From NCBI GenBank assembly GCA_022605405.1, contig JABYQQ010000003.1, positions 558,001-622,000 of the forward strand: a stretch of DNA of 64,000 nt, read 5' to 3'. This stretch comes from Earliella scabrosa. Lineage: Eukaryota; Basidiomycota; Agaricomycetes; Polyporales; Polyporaceae. Position 1 is the first letter of the stretch, and every line of letters starts with the position of its first letter. A program made the position numbers and the translations under genes. Below, one piece after another: positions 50,654 through 63,189 of this stretch. The notes beneath the pieces are model-generated. The model made no database searches. It had not been told where the DNA came from and saw nothing but the letters and a program-made list of their open reading frames with translations.

Positions 50654-52123
50654 ATGAGCTCCTCGACACCTCTCTTTGATGCAATCGAGCCTGACGAGCC
50701 AGCATATGAGCAGCGCACCTCTGCTGTAGGGAACATCTCCAGCGCGTCGTCAACTCAAGCAGCTCCAAATGCGCGTGCAGCACAACCAATGGCGACGAAT
50801 CCCGGGGATGCAGAGTCGGGTGCGTTCCTTTCAGTATGATGACACGCGCAAATACGAAGGGTGATTCGTGCACTGCTAGGTATTGCGGGGATACTGAGGC
50901 AGGTGAGTGCTGCGCGACTCGCGAACGCGTGCCAGGAAACTGACCATGGCACCTCACAGTCTGCACATCCTGCCGTCCTCTTCTGCCTGTACTTCTTCCG
51001 CACAGCAGCCATCGCGGTTTACATCCTGTGCGGATTCTTCATTTCCAACTATGTTCTGTCTGTCAGTCCATCTCCACACTACAAGTCGTCAAGCATGCTG
51101 AAAGCCTTCATGTCCACCGGTGACAGTCTGTGATTGTTGTCGTCTTGCTCGCGATGGACTTCTGGAACTGCAGAGTACGTCCCGCGTGTTTCTCATACTT
51201 CCCATGCTTGACATCACGTTGCAGAATGTAGCAGGACGGCGGCTAGTCGGACTGCGCTATTGGAATCAGGTACGTCCTTGCCTTTGCCTTTGGCCTCGAT
51301 CCGCTCTCGAGCTGCTCCTTTTGACGCGTCACTGCCCGTAACTAGGTCGACGATGACGGGGAGAGTTACTGGGTCTTCGAAAGTCGTGACGTGAGTCTCC
51401 ACATCTTCCCTCACGATCCGATCTATCCTTAGCATCTCGACTTCCCGCACTACGACCATGTAGCCATCTCGTCCAGCAAACCCAATTGACTCGAGGTTAG
51501 CCCTTCTCGTCCTTCACATACCATGAGGTCATGTCCCGAACTCACCTTCTTCGCGCGCGCAGGATGTTCTGGGTTAGTCCCCATGCGCCCTTCCCGGCCC
51601 GCGCACGGTCTAGTGCTCACTCGCAGCTGCATCTGCGTGCCACCTCGTGCCACCTCCCCAGATCGCGGTCTACACCTTCCCGCTTCTATGGCTCGCCCTC
51701 CTTATCGTCTCCATCCTCAAATTCAATCTCTCGTGCGTTCTCCCACTCGCCCTAAGCCACACCGTCATCTGACCCGCCACCCCCACCCACGTCCACATAT
51801 CCGTCCCACACACGCGCCCGCACGCCCGTCCTCGAAAGCAGCTTCGTGCCAATCGTCGTCCTCGCGCTCGTGTTCAACGTCACGAACGCTGTCGGCTTCA
51901 CATACGCGTGCGTACCCCAGAACCCACGGTCTCCCCCCTCCTCTCCTGCGCGACCGCTTTGGCTGATTGACGTGCCCTGATCGATGCACACAGCGACCGC
52001 GATGCCAAGCAGAAGTGGGCAAACAACCTCGCATCCTCGGGCTGGAACATGGGCATGGGTGGCATCGGCGGCCAGATCCTCACCGGCGTGGTCAAGAACA
52101 GCGTGGGCCGCGTCTTCTCGTGA
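50654..52123 (+). CDS. TVP23: Golgi membrane protein Tvp23
   Basis: Eleven exons (50654-50819, 50880-50902, 50960-51061, 51127-51174, 51225-51269, 51346-51390, 51464-51495, 51563-51572, 51662-51732, 51842-51907, 51994-52123) give 245 residues in frame. Tvp23/FAM18 is a four-TM protein of late Golgi vesicles that works with Yip family proteins. Diagnostic stretches are [93 protein letters not shown] and [21 protein letters not shown]. The N-terminal ~55 residues are variable and soluble. One exon is only 10 nt (51563-51572, MFW plus one base); it is fixed by the conserved SRMFWIAVYT. The gene is unusually fragmented: eleven exons for 738 coding bases. Confidence 0.93.
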
Positions 52124-53048
52124 CCCAATCCACTCAGCACGCAGCCCGCGCACGCAGTCCGACATCGCACTTCGTCATCTTCACTGCCCCCTGCGCCCGC
52201 GGAACCCCGGTAGTCCTATGCACGCACCTAATTTATTGCTCCCTGTCCATTTCCGCAGTTCCGTTCATTTTGAGTTCATTCAATGACTCGCCCCGGGTCA
52301 ACTCAAGCTCGTGCGCGGCCCGATCCGCGTCGGAGGATGGGAGTTTGAAACACTTCCTCTGCGATTGCTTCTTTGTCCGCTCTGCGGAGCGGCGCATATA
52401 CGAGGGCTGTAGTACATGGGGTGGTGAGAAGCCGAACATGAACCGAAGCCGGATATGGTGACAACGAGGAGACGGAGAAGATGCAAATGCGGGGGGAATG
52501 CGGGGACGATGAGATGACGGAGATGGACGAGAGGGTGGGAGTTGCGGTCACGATATGCAGCGGTCCGATGAATGGAAAAGGAAAGAAAAGATGTGGGAGA
52601 GAGAAAGAAAAGATGATAATATACAGTCAAAGGAAACCGATTGCAGTGCGAGTGCGATGCAGAGTCCAATCTATCAACATGAATGAACGTCGGGCGTGCG
52701 GTATGTAAGAACGTGAACGAATGACCAGTGAAATGTGCTGAGAACAGAGAAACAAACGCGCCGAGATAATGATATATGCCAGATGTGCCGGAGACCTCGC
52801 ATATAAAGAGATGACCGACCACAAACACAAAATGCAACAGAATACAGTCCGTGGGCGGCTGCAGGCGAAAGGAAGAAGATAAAAAGAATAAAGAGGAAAA
52901 GAAAAATGCGAGGGATCCGGAATTTGACACGGATGAAAGATATGCGCGCTAGTGTCACAGAGCAGAGAAAGTGCTCGGGCATGAGACGGGGGCATAAACA
53001 TGGACATGTGTCATGCGGAACATCCGATGCGTGAGCGAGAGCTGAAAA
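52124..53048. other. Convergent intergenic region, purine-rich on the + strand
   Basis: No gene is seen between the 3' ends of TVP23 and the phosphatase gene. From about 52460 to 52960 the + strand is strongly A/G-rich, so the minus strand appears as open frames rich in Ser, Phe and Leu; I regard these as composition effects. Confidence 0.45.
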
Positions 53049-55234
53049 TCATGCGAGCCACCCGCGGACATCCACCCGCGAGGAGGCGACGGTGGGCGTA
53101 GCGGGGGCGGTGAGACCGATGAACGACTTGCGACCTCCCTCCGACTTGAACGTGGACACACGTGGTGTCGACATCGTGGGGAACGGAAACGAGGCGTTCG
53201 ACGTGATGGTGAGTGTCGAAGGGGTGCGTGTTGCCGCGAGCGTCGGAGATGGAGGGAAGACGAACAGGGTCTGAGAGGGTGTCGCGAGTCCGGACCTAGA
53301 CTTAGATTTTGGAGGGGTCGCTTTGAGTGCGTTCCGCAATTGCGCAGGCGGAGTGTCTGGTTTGCGAGACGCTGTACGCGGGCGCGGGTGTGCGATAGGA
53401 GCGTTCACAGGGACAATGGGTGACGCTGGGACCGCCGGAAGGATACCGAGAGGGGGCGGCCGGTGACGAGGCTTCGCAATGCGGTTCGCACGAGGTGTGG
53501 GGAGATCAAATGAGGACTTCACAGCAGTAGCGGGCACGGGAGGAAGAGTGAACTTTGCCTTATGTGCCGGTGCCGAAGGTGGCAGTGAGAGACCGGGAGG
53601 ACGACGGTTCGGACGTGCAGTCAAACACGCCGACGGAGGGGGGCTGAGGACGCTGGACGGAGGATTCAACTCCGTCGCCGAGTCTGCGCTTGACTCGTCT
53701 TCTGTCGGCTCTGCACTAGAGCTGCTCGCGCCGAAGCTGAAGTTATCGAAATCATGAGCAACACCCAAGAGCTCGGGCTCCTCGTCCTCTTCGACTAGGT
53801 CTTCAGTCAGGACGCTGCTGGTCGTGAGCACACTTGCAGCGGAGCCTTTGCGCTTGCGTCCGCTACCATACTTCGACCGCCAGGCAGCGCCCATGCCGAT
53901 TCCGGTGCTGGTGGAACCGATGGATGACGACGACGCCTTGCGGGCGATGATGCGGTCCTCCATGGCCTGGTCGAGTGCCTTCGCTTCCTGCATGACCTCG
54001 ACACTTTCCCGGTCATCCTCGACATCTGTCTCCTCCATCGCCTGACGACGACGGCTCCACTCCTCTTCCGCGGAGACCTCAGACGGGGTCGGCGAAGTGT
54101 TGCCTCCTTTGAGTGCTCGTTCGTAATCGAGCAGCTGATAAATCAGACTGCGGTGGGAAATGACCGTGAGAAGGCGTTCGGTATCGTGGACTACCACAAT
54201 GCAACTTACGACATGTTGGGACCAACCCATTTGCTTTTGTCTTTCACAAACGCGTATGCAGCCTGCATTCCTTTGAGCGCCCACACTTCGGACGGAACAT
54301 TGGGTGAACGCTGTGCTGCCGCACGCATTACGAGCGCGATGACCAATGTCGCGGAGCGTGAAACACCGCATTGGCAGCTGCAGCACAAGGGCGTAAGTTT
54401 CTGTAGAGATTGTATGTCGTCATGGGGTTATACGCACTGGATGAGCACGCCATCTCCACGTTCAAGCGCCTGATCGACGTAGGAAAACGCGGCAGGAAAC
54501 CCTTGCGTGACAAGATCAGCCTGGCCGTGAGACCAATGAAGCTTGAGATAGTGCATGGCGGGTCTGCCGGTGGGTAGATGAGCGGGGCGATACGTGGTAT
54601 CTTCGCGGGTAGGCGCGGGGATAGTCGCATTCAAGTCGGGGGTCGACATGAACGGACGGAGGGGCTGAACAGCGTGGTCAAAGTCAGTCTGAACTTCCTT
54701 TGCGACGTTCAGAATGGACTTGATGCCCCTCTCCCTGAGACCTCTCCAATCTCGAACATTGTCCTCGGAACCAAGCCAGATACTCGGCAAAATCTGTATG
54801 GGACCGTCTGCGTAGGGAACGGTGGGGGAGCCATCGCCATCTTCGCCCTTTCTGCGGAGCAGGTGAGTGGAGGTGTTAGGGAGGGAGATGACGGACGGCC
54901 GCCGCTTTGCAAGCGCGGAGGGGTCGTAGATGTTGCTAGGAGGATGAGGCTCCACGGCGGAGAGACCGAGGGAAGTTGCGGAGGATTGGGCGGATGGGAG
55001 GGTTATCGATAGCTTCTTCATGTTGCGGAGGGATCGAGGTTTGCTGGGGGAGGGGAGGATGAAAGAATCTGCGTCGGAAGTAGTGGAAGAGAGGGTGGAA
55101 GCGGAAGCGGAGCTGTCGCTTGGGAAGAACGCTATGCCTTGGTTGTGGACGGGCGTGTCGATGTGAAGGGGGGTAGGAGGGCCCTTGCGGCGTGGGGGGA
55201 GGGCAGACTGCGGTCGAGGAGTCGCGGCGTCCAT
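53049..55234 (-). CDS. Dual-specificity protein phosphatase
   Basis: Three exons (54438-55234, 54210-54377, 53049-54147) give 687 residues. The catalytic domain spans about 140-330: GPIQILPSIWLGSEDNV opens it, SILNVAKE and YLKLHWSHGQADLV follow, and the active-site loop reads HCQCGVSRSATL, formed across the first intron (the His codon is split). Cys and Arg of the CX5R motif are present. WALKGMQAAYAFVKDKSKW and LIYQLLDYERAL complete the domain. It removes phosphate from phospho-Tyr/Thr, often on MAP kinases. The N-terminal ~135 and C-terminal ~330 residues are Ser/Pro-rich and disordered, with basic patches (KYGSGRKRKGS). This long tail sets it apart from the short DSPs of yeast. Confidence 0.93.
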
Positions 55235-56767
55235 GCTTATGGCTGGTTCGACACGCCGGCGTGTAGATAGCGTTTTGGTGAAGATCAAGGTGCGAGGGTG
55301 GTGTGCCCGGAGAAGAAAGAGAAGAGAAGAAATATGGACGGGGAAGAAAATAAAGAGGGAAGGCGGGGAAGAGGAGAGCCCAGCAAGGACGGAGAGGAGG
55401 AGGAGGAGGAGGGACAGGGAGAGGACAAGGGACAAGAGGACAGCGACGGCCGGGCCTGTCGCCCATAAACTCCAACGCGGGCGCTTGGTGGGCGCACAAC
55501 ACGCTGTTTGCGGGACTTTGTCCCATGTGGCCCGTCCCAAACGATCGACCGCCTCGATCCATCTCCCGACCGACGTCCTCTCCCAGCCTCTCCCCGGCCA
55601 CTCGACTGCGTCCCGCCCTGGCCTCCGCAGCCCCCGCAGCGTCCCTCGCCTTCCGTTCTCCTCCCGGCCCCTCCCGTCTCCTCCTCCTCGAGCTCAGTCT
55701 CTCACAGCAGTGCTAGTCTCCGTGCTCGTACCGCCCGTCGCCTCCAGGCCTATCAATCTCCTCCACCGCCCACACCTCTCCATCTCTCCCGTGTCCTCCC
55801 ACCAGCCATCCGCATGAATCAGCCGCCAGCGCACCCGACGACGTGCGACACCCTGCCATCACACGAGCACAAGTGATCTGCGCCGTCCTCGCACCATCTC
55901 GTCCGACCGGGCGCATCCCTCGTCTGCAATCAGTCGCGATCTACAGGCACCCTTTCGCTTTCTTGTCCGGCTACTTCATCCCATCATTCTCCCTCTCCTC
56001 CTCCTGCACTCTCAAGACACTATGCCGCCGCCATCACTCTCTCAGCCGTCCCTTTATCTCCGTGCACACACGTCCTGAAACACATTTCGGCCATGAGCGC
56101 TGATCTCACCGAGTGCACTGACTTGACTACCAACCGCAGCCACTCTCGTCACCCATCACCTGTTTGTCCTTGGAATGTCTCATTGGACCTCCTGTTTGCG
56201 TTTAAGCTTCCTTCCTATCGGTCCGGCTTCCGTAGGTACCATGTACAGTAGAGTTCGACACGCTGAACGTACTTACCAATGTCACTCACATCCACTGTGC
56301 ATACCTGTGTCCGCTTGCCAACCGGGACTCGTGTCGTTACAACGTTACGCTCTATGGCCACGCCGGCAGTCATTTCGTCATGGTACCGGAGCTCCCGACT
56401 TGACGGGATATGACGCGGACGTTCAACTCAACCATGCCAGTCCGTACGCACCGCCTTGCCCCAATTGTTCGGTACTCAATAACGCGTTCTGCGTAATTGT
56501 GTCGCGTCAATGTCGCGCGGCCTGCAAACTGTGTTCAGAGTGACTTCGACCCCGTGTCTACGTGCAGGCCATTGTCTGCCTAGGCCCCTCACAACGATGT
56601 GAACGCGGTCTATGTGCTCTCCGTAATGCCTGCCACGTATGCCAGCGCTCCGAACGAGAGGCCTCGCCGGACCCAGGCTCCGCTTCGCCCGGCGCGCCTC
56701 GTCCCCGCGTAACGCGTCGCGCACGCGCCTTCGCCGGTGTCGTTCGACCTCCACGAGGATTTACCTG
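55235..56767. other. 1.5 kb divergent intergenic region
   Basis: It holds the promoters of the phosphatase (left) and the cytochrome b5 reductase (right). The + strand is strongly G/A-rich near 55300-55440 (a gaggagg run) and C/T-rich from about 55560 to 56050, so it switches strand bias in the middle. Open frames here follow this bias. No gene is supported. Confidence 0.45.
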
Positions 56768-58282
<1,515 letters not shown>

Positions 58283-58715
58283 GGATCCTAGAGGCTGTTG
58301 CGTGCTTGGTCTCTTTCATAGAGCCCGGTCTGCTTCGTGTGGCATAATTTCCGTAAAATAGAGTTGCTCAAACACGCACCTTGGCTGCCAGCGGGTCTAC
58401 CTCACGATGCACATTTTCCTGAGGTGGATGATGCCGTCTGATGGGGCCGTGAAAGATCGAGTGAACGAGGTATGAATGAAAGCTTCATAGACAGGTAACA
58501 GCGCCGTCAAATTTTTGTTCTTGTATTGCCGCGATCTCATTGCCTTAACCGCTCTAACGCATCCCACAAGGGACACGAGGTTGAACAGCGTTGAAACTGG
58601 CACTGCAGGCAGGTCGTTTCCCACGCAACTCGTTCCCTACACTCGCGGTGTGCGGTTCATCCAAATATCGCAATCCTGCAATGACACTGATATACACCTA
58701 GTGAGAAACACACCA
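58283..58715. other. Intergenic region, no gene seen
   Basis: It separates the reductase from the first BTB gene and holds its promoter. An in-frame extension upstream of 58716 exists but has no domain. Confidence 0.4.
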
Positions 58716-59702
58716 ATGGCATCTTCGAATCCGGAACCCCATACGCCAGGCGAAACGGCACAATATCATACTCTATTCTGTTCCCCCAGTGCCGACCTAG
58801 TGCTCCGTTCGAAAGACGGCATGCATTTCCGTGTTTCCTCGGAAACCATGAGCCGCGCCTCTGCCTGGTTCCAGACGATGCTCACGCTGCCGCAAACCTC
58901 TCCCGAGCCCGGCGAGCGCGTCTTGGAACCCATCCATATGGACGAGAGCGCAGAAACCCTTGCAGGCCTACTCTGCATCACCTGCGGTCTAGAGCTGTCC
59001 CCACTCTTCAACGACGACGACGACAGCGTCAACTACCTCGAGCGCGTCCTCGGCGCGGCCGACAAGTACGAGATGCCCGCTGCGATTGCCACCATGCGTT
59101 TGGCTCTGTTCTCACCTTTGCGCGCCGTGTCCCCGGTCCGTCTGTACGGCATCGCGTGCCGGATGTCCTGGGAGAAAGAAGCGAAGTACGCGTCGACGCG
59201 GACCCTCACCTTGGACCTGCTCGCTCCTGCGACCATGTCCGAGCTTGTTGCAGTAGAGCCGCGACACAGGGAGAGCCTGGTGGCGCTCCATCGCCGGCGC
59301 AAGGATATGTTCCTGGAGAGCCTCGAGAACAACACTTTGTTCTATGCGAACCTCCTGACGACAAAATGCAGACTCGGCACATGCCAGTCCACGATCGTAC
59401 ATGGAGCGTGGTTCGCGTTCAAGTATGCGGTGGTGAAGCGGGTGGAACGCTGCGGCGTCCCCCCTCATGGACAGGGGTTCGGGTCGACGTTCTACCAGTT
59501 GCCGGAGCTCCAAAAGCTGCACCAAGCACGCTGCCCGGGGTGCAGCCGAGAACTGTACATCGCGACAGTTGTACTGAAGAATGTGGAAGAGATTGTGAAA
59601 GCGCTCCCCGATAGTATTGAGGTGAGTGCTGTTTCAGTGCACTGAGCTTTGGGCGACACTGCTTCACTGCTTTACTTCGTGCCATACAAATAGTGGTCTT
59701 GA
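58716..59702 (+). CDS. BTB/POZ-domain protein, copy 1
   Basis: Two exons (58716-59621, 59694-59702) give 304 residues. The BTB/POZ fold lies at about residues 20-125: SADLVLRSKDGMHFRVSSET, MSRASAWFQTMLTLPQ, LEPIHMDESAETLAGLLCIT and VLGAADKYEMPAAIATMRLA. A helical middle follows (RLYGIACRMSWEKEAKYAST) and the end has a cysteine pair (ARCPGCSRELY). BTB proteins form dimers and often link substrates to Cul3 ligases. The terminal exon is only TGG TCT TGA, an acceptor chosen because copies 2 and 3 show the same site; without it the protein would end VSAVSVH at 59645. It is close kin of the two neighbours. Confidence 0.87.
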
Positions 59703-60047
59703 TTACCGGTAGCAATCCCTCCGACGATCGAGACTCTCCTACACGGTTTCCAGGCGATGGTATGCGTGATGATTCGACTGACAATGCGTGTATGAGTAGA
59801 AGAGTGGTGTTGCATGAGGTGTCGGAAGGGTGGATTAGACGGGCGAGTTCTGTTGGTCAACGAGATGAATCATCATGAAATCTCATAGTATGTGAACGTT
59901 AGCAAGATGTCGAAGACCACGAGCGATTAGGTGATATCAAAGTTCAGCCATGACAGGGCCGACATGGAAGATACTATGTACGATCAACATGCGCGATGAG
60001 AGGGGCAGACCATATTGTTGCCTGTAGCAACTACGACATGTCTGCCG
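59703..60047. other. Convergent intergenic region between BTB copies 1 and 2
   Basis: The two genes meet tail to tail here. No gene or repeat is seen. Confidence 0.4.
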
Positions 60048-61018
60048 TCAAAACTTGAAGCACACAGTAAGCACCTAGTAGCTCATGCGCACACGGCCGG
60101 AATGGCACTCACCTCAACGCTGGTAGGGAGTCTCCGCAGGATAGCCTGCAGGTTGCTCAGGGTGTTCTTCATGTTATACAGCGTGTTGCCGCACGCATGG
60201 CACCGCTCCCCATACAGATCCAAAAACTCCGGCATCTCGTAGAACGCGGCGTCGAACGTCTCTCCCAGCGGCGCCCGCTCCATGCGCTTCAGCAGCGCGT
60301 ACTTGAACGCGAGCCACACCCGGTGGCTATTCAGCGCCGTGCACTGCGTGTCCTCGTCCTCGTTGCACACGCTCGTCCCGTCGTTCGCGTAGAACGCGAC
60401 CTTGTCGTCGAGCCCCTTCAGGAACGCGTCCCGCCGCCGCCGGTGCAGCGCGAGCAGCTTCTCCCGGTGCGCCGGCGCGAGCGACACGAGTTCGGACATG
60501 ACGGCGGGGGCGAAGAGGTCGAGCGTGAGCGTGCGGGTCGAGGCTTGCTTGGCTTCTGCCTCCCAGGACATTCGGCAGGCAATGCCGTACAGTCGGATGG
60601 GGGAGGCGTCGAGCAAGGACGAGAAGAGTGCCAGGCGGATGGTGGAGATCGCCGCAGGCATCTCGTATTTGTCTGCGGCCCAGAGGATGCGCTCCAGGTA
60701 GTCGATGTCGTCGAGTGCCTTTGGTGGTTCCAAGCCCTCGGCAATAGAGAGCAGCCCTGCGATGACTGCGGCGCTCTCGTCCATGGGGATTGTCTCTGAG
60801 ACGTGAGGCGAGTCGTTTGGCGAGCTTTGTGGTAGGGAAAGCATTGTATGAAACCAGGCGGACGTGCGGCTCATTGTATCCGAGGAGATGCGGAAGCGCA
60901 TGTTGTCCTTTGAACATAGTACAAGGTTTGCAGTTGGGGAAGAAAATAGGGCATGATATTCCGAGGCTGCTTCGCTGGTAGTCGGAGATACGGGGCTGGA
61001 GGACAACAATGCCATCAT
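60048..61018 (-). CDS. BTB/POZ-domain protein, copy 2
   Basis: Main exon 60113-61018 (302 codons) plus a proposed terminal exon 60048-60053 (TTT TGA) make 303 residues. The BTB core matches copy 1: SPTANLVLCSKDNMRFRISS, MSRTSAWFHTMLSLPQ, IPMDESAAVIAGLLSI and ILWAADKYEMPAAISTIRLA, then RLYGIACRMSWEAEAKQAST and the cysteine pair ERCHACGNTLY. The main exon has exactly the same length as that of copy 1. If the terminal intron is not used, the frame runs on to 60083 and ends SAIPAVCA. It lies tail to tail with copy 1 and head to head with copy 3. Confidence 0.87.
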
Positions 61019-61499
61019 CCTTAGCAGTCACAACAAATCTGCTCATAAAAACCGGGTCAACGGCATATACGAATCATCATGCGTAACGATAGCCTTACTG
61101 ATTAGGTAGGAATTGTCTTAAGACTTTAGCAGCCTACACGCGATTGACAATGCGATAACTGGATAGCTGCATCGGGATATCAGGGGCCGTTGGTCGACTT
61201 GACCTCGGAGTATGAGTTACCACTCGACAGATTTCGAGGGAATGTTCACCTCGTCAATATGCCAGCCGGTGGGCGGAACTGGCCGAAGCGAGCAGTGTCA
61301 CAGAGTGACCCTCCAACAAACGATCGCGTCACAGGTGATCTTTGTGACACTGTCTTTCGCAACCCCGCCTTCTTGCCACCGAGTCGCTGTTGAGTCGCTG
61401 CTACTCCAGTCGTAATTCAGTCCCGTCACAGTCGTCGATGCAGGTACTGGTCGTGCTCTTGCGTCACCTGCAAAGAACATCGTCTGACAAACGTCCTAG
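61019..61499. promoter_or_regulatory. Shared divergent promoter region of BTB copies 2 and 3
   Basis: 481 bp separate the two opposite starts. The copies could be co-regulated from here. No specific motif is claimed. Confidence 0.35.
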
Positions 61500-62484
61500 A
61501 TGTCGTCCATCACAGCCAACTGTCACGCATCTGCAGATCCCAACGACGAACCTGGATCAATGCATCCTGTGTTCGTGGGCCTCTTCCCCGATGCCGATGT
61601 GACGCTGCTTTCGAAGGACAACATCCTGTTCCCCATGTCCTCCGAGACGCTTCGACGCACATCAGGCTGGTTCCGCACCATGTTCAGCCTCCCCCAGAAC
61701 GCCCAACGTGACAAAAGCGGTGCTTCAGAGCCAATATCCATGACCGAGAGCTCGAGCGTGCTCGCCGGCCTCCTCTCGTTAGCCAGTGGGATCGCGCTCC
61801 CGCCACTCAACGATATCGATTTTGTCGACGCGTTGCTCTTTGCTGCCGACAAATATGACATGCCCCTCCCCGTGTCCCTAATCCGCGTCACACTCCCGCC
61901 CCTGTTGGACACATCGCCCATCCGCGCATACGGCTTGGCATGCAGGATGTCTTGGGAGACCGAGGCGAAGACTGCCGCCACTCGCACGCTCGGGATCGAC
62001 ATCATGTCGCCCGAGAACATGGTGCACCTCAGCACCCTGGAGCCCTCGCACCTCATGAAGCTGCTTTCGCTGCACGACCGACGGCGACGGGAGGCCATTG
62101 ATGCACTGGAGGGAAACGGTGTGTTTGGTGCCAACGTGCGTGGCGTGCGATGTGCGGGTATCAAAGACGATGGGACGGCCTGCGACGAGCTCCGCGACCC
62201 TACGGCGTGGTGGGCATTGAAGCTCGCGTGGAACAAGGAGCCGTGGCGGTTCCTCGCGCTCGGAGAGACCACCTTCATCCAGCCGAGCAGCATCCCGGAG
62301 CTGGAGGCGCTCCTGGACGACCGGTGTAAGCGATGCTCGAGGGTGTACTACAGCCGGGCGAGCACGCTGGAGAACTTGAGGAATGTTGCGGCAGCTCTAC
62401 CTCAAACGATCGACGTACGTGGACACTGGTCAGGTGCTCGATTGACTTACGTTGACTAACGAATTGATTGTGCAGTGGCCATAG
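61500..62484 (+). CDS. BTB/POZ-domain protein, copy 3
   Basis: Two exons (61500-62414, 62476-62484) give 307 residues. The BTB domain reads DADVTLLSKDNILFPMSSET, LRRTSGWFRTMFSLPQ, ISMTESSSVLAGLLSL and LLFAADKYDMPLPVSLIRVT. AYGLACRMSWETEAKTAATR and a double cysteine (DRCKRCSRVYY) follow as in the other copies. It also carries a CAG..CDE pair earlier that may chelate metal. The intron at 62415-62475 (GTACGT..GCAG) leaves a terminal exon of TGG CCA TAG. It is the most divergent of the three in sequence but keeps every block. Confidence 0.87.
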
Positions 62485-63189
62485 GAGCACGCCACGTAGG
62501 CTGCGATCTTCGTGTTCTGAGATGAGTCTCAGCTTGTAACCTTGAGCGCCATTACCCAGATGTAGCACGCACCAAGCGACTATACCCAGGCATCGAGTAT
62601 CCGCGGACAGTGGGACACAGCCCCAGGTCACGGACGTCGATCATACTGATTCATACAACTTAAGCCAAACCTAAGCAGAAACATACCCGTCGCGCATGAA
62701 ACGCGACCACGTGATCTGTACCCCCTTGCTTTCCAATCCGTGAGCTCCATGGGGATAGCCTCCCAATGTGCCGCTGTTATGCCGGGCGAGGTTCACTTAG
62801 GACAGTCCCAGTCCGGACTGCGAGCCACCGGGTGGGACACTCGCAGGCCTGTCCATCAGGCACCTTCGTGTGATTGCTCCTCGTAGCACGCGTCCGGCGC
62901 CGTCGCGTCGGAATCTGTTGCAAAACAGGATATCCACTCTGCGCTGACAGAGTGTGCTTTGTGCATCCTCCGCCTCCAATATCTCCGGCCAACGTGACCG
63001 CACATCTCAGCTCCTGTCAGGCCTCTCCTTGCAACTGATTATCGCGCCCAGCCATCCCGGCGTCAAATCGACGCCGACTCGTACATATAAACCATAGTTC
63101 AGCACGCTGAGTCTCCATCACAAGTCTCCACCTCGTCTGCACTCCCTCTTCCGCCAAGCCCTCGGATTCAACAGTCAAACATACCCACA
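62485..63189. other. Intergenic region upstream of the GST gene
   Basis: No gene is seen. The right end carries a TATA box for the GST gene. Confidence 0.45.
63086..63091 (+). promoter_or_regulatory. TATA box of the GST gene
   Basis: TATAAA stands 99 nt before the ATG at 63190, with a C/T-rich leader between, as in strongly expressed fungal genes. Confidence 0.5.

Noticed and set aside
52298..53007. Minus-strand frames rich in Ser, Phe and Leu
   Set aside because: They come from the purine-rich + strand; no start context or domain supports a gene.
55285..55876. Pro/Ser/Arg-rich frames on both strands upstream of the phosphatase
   Set aside because: They follow the purine or pyrimidine runs of the promoter region and look like composition artefacts.
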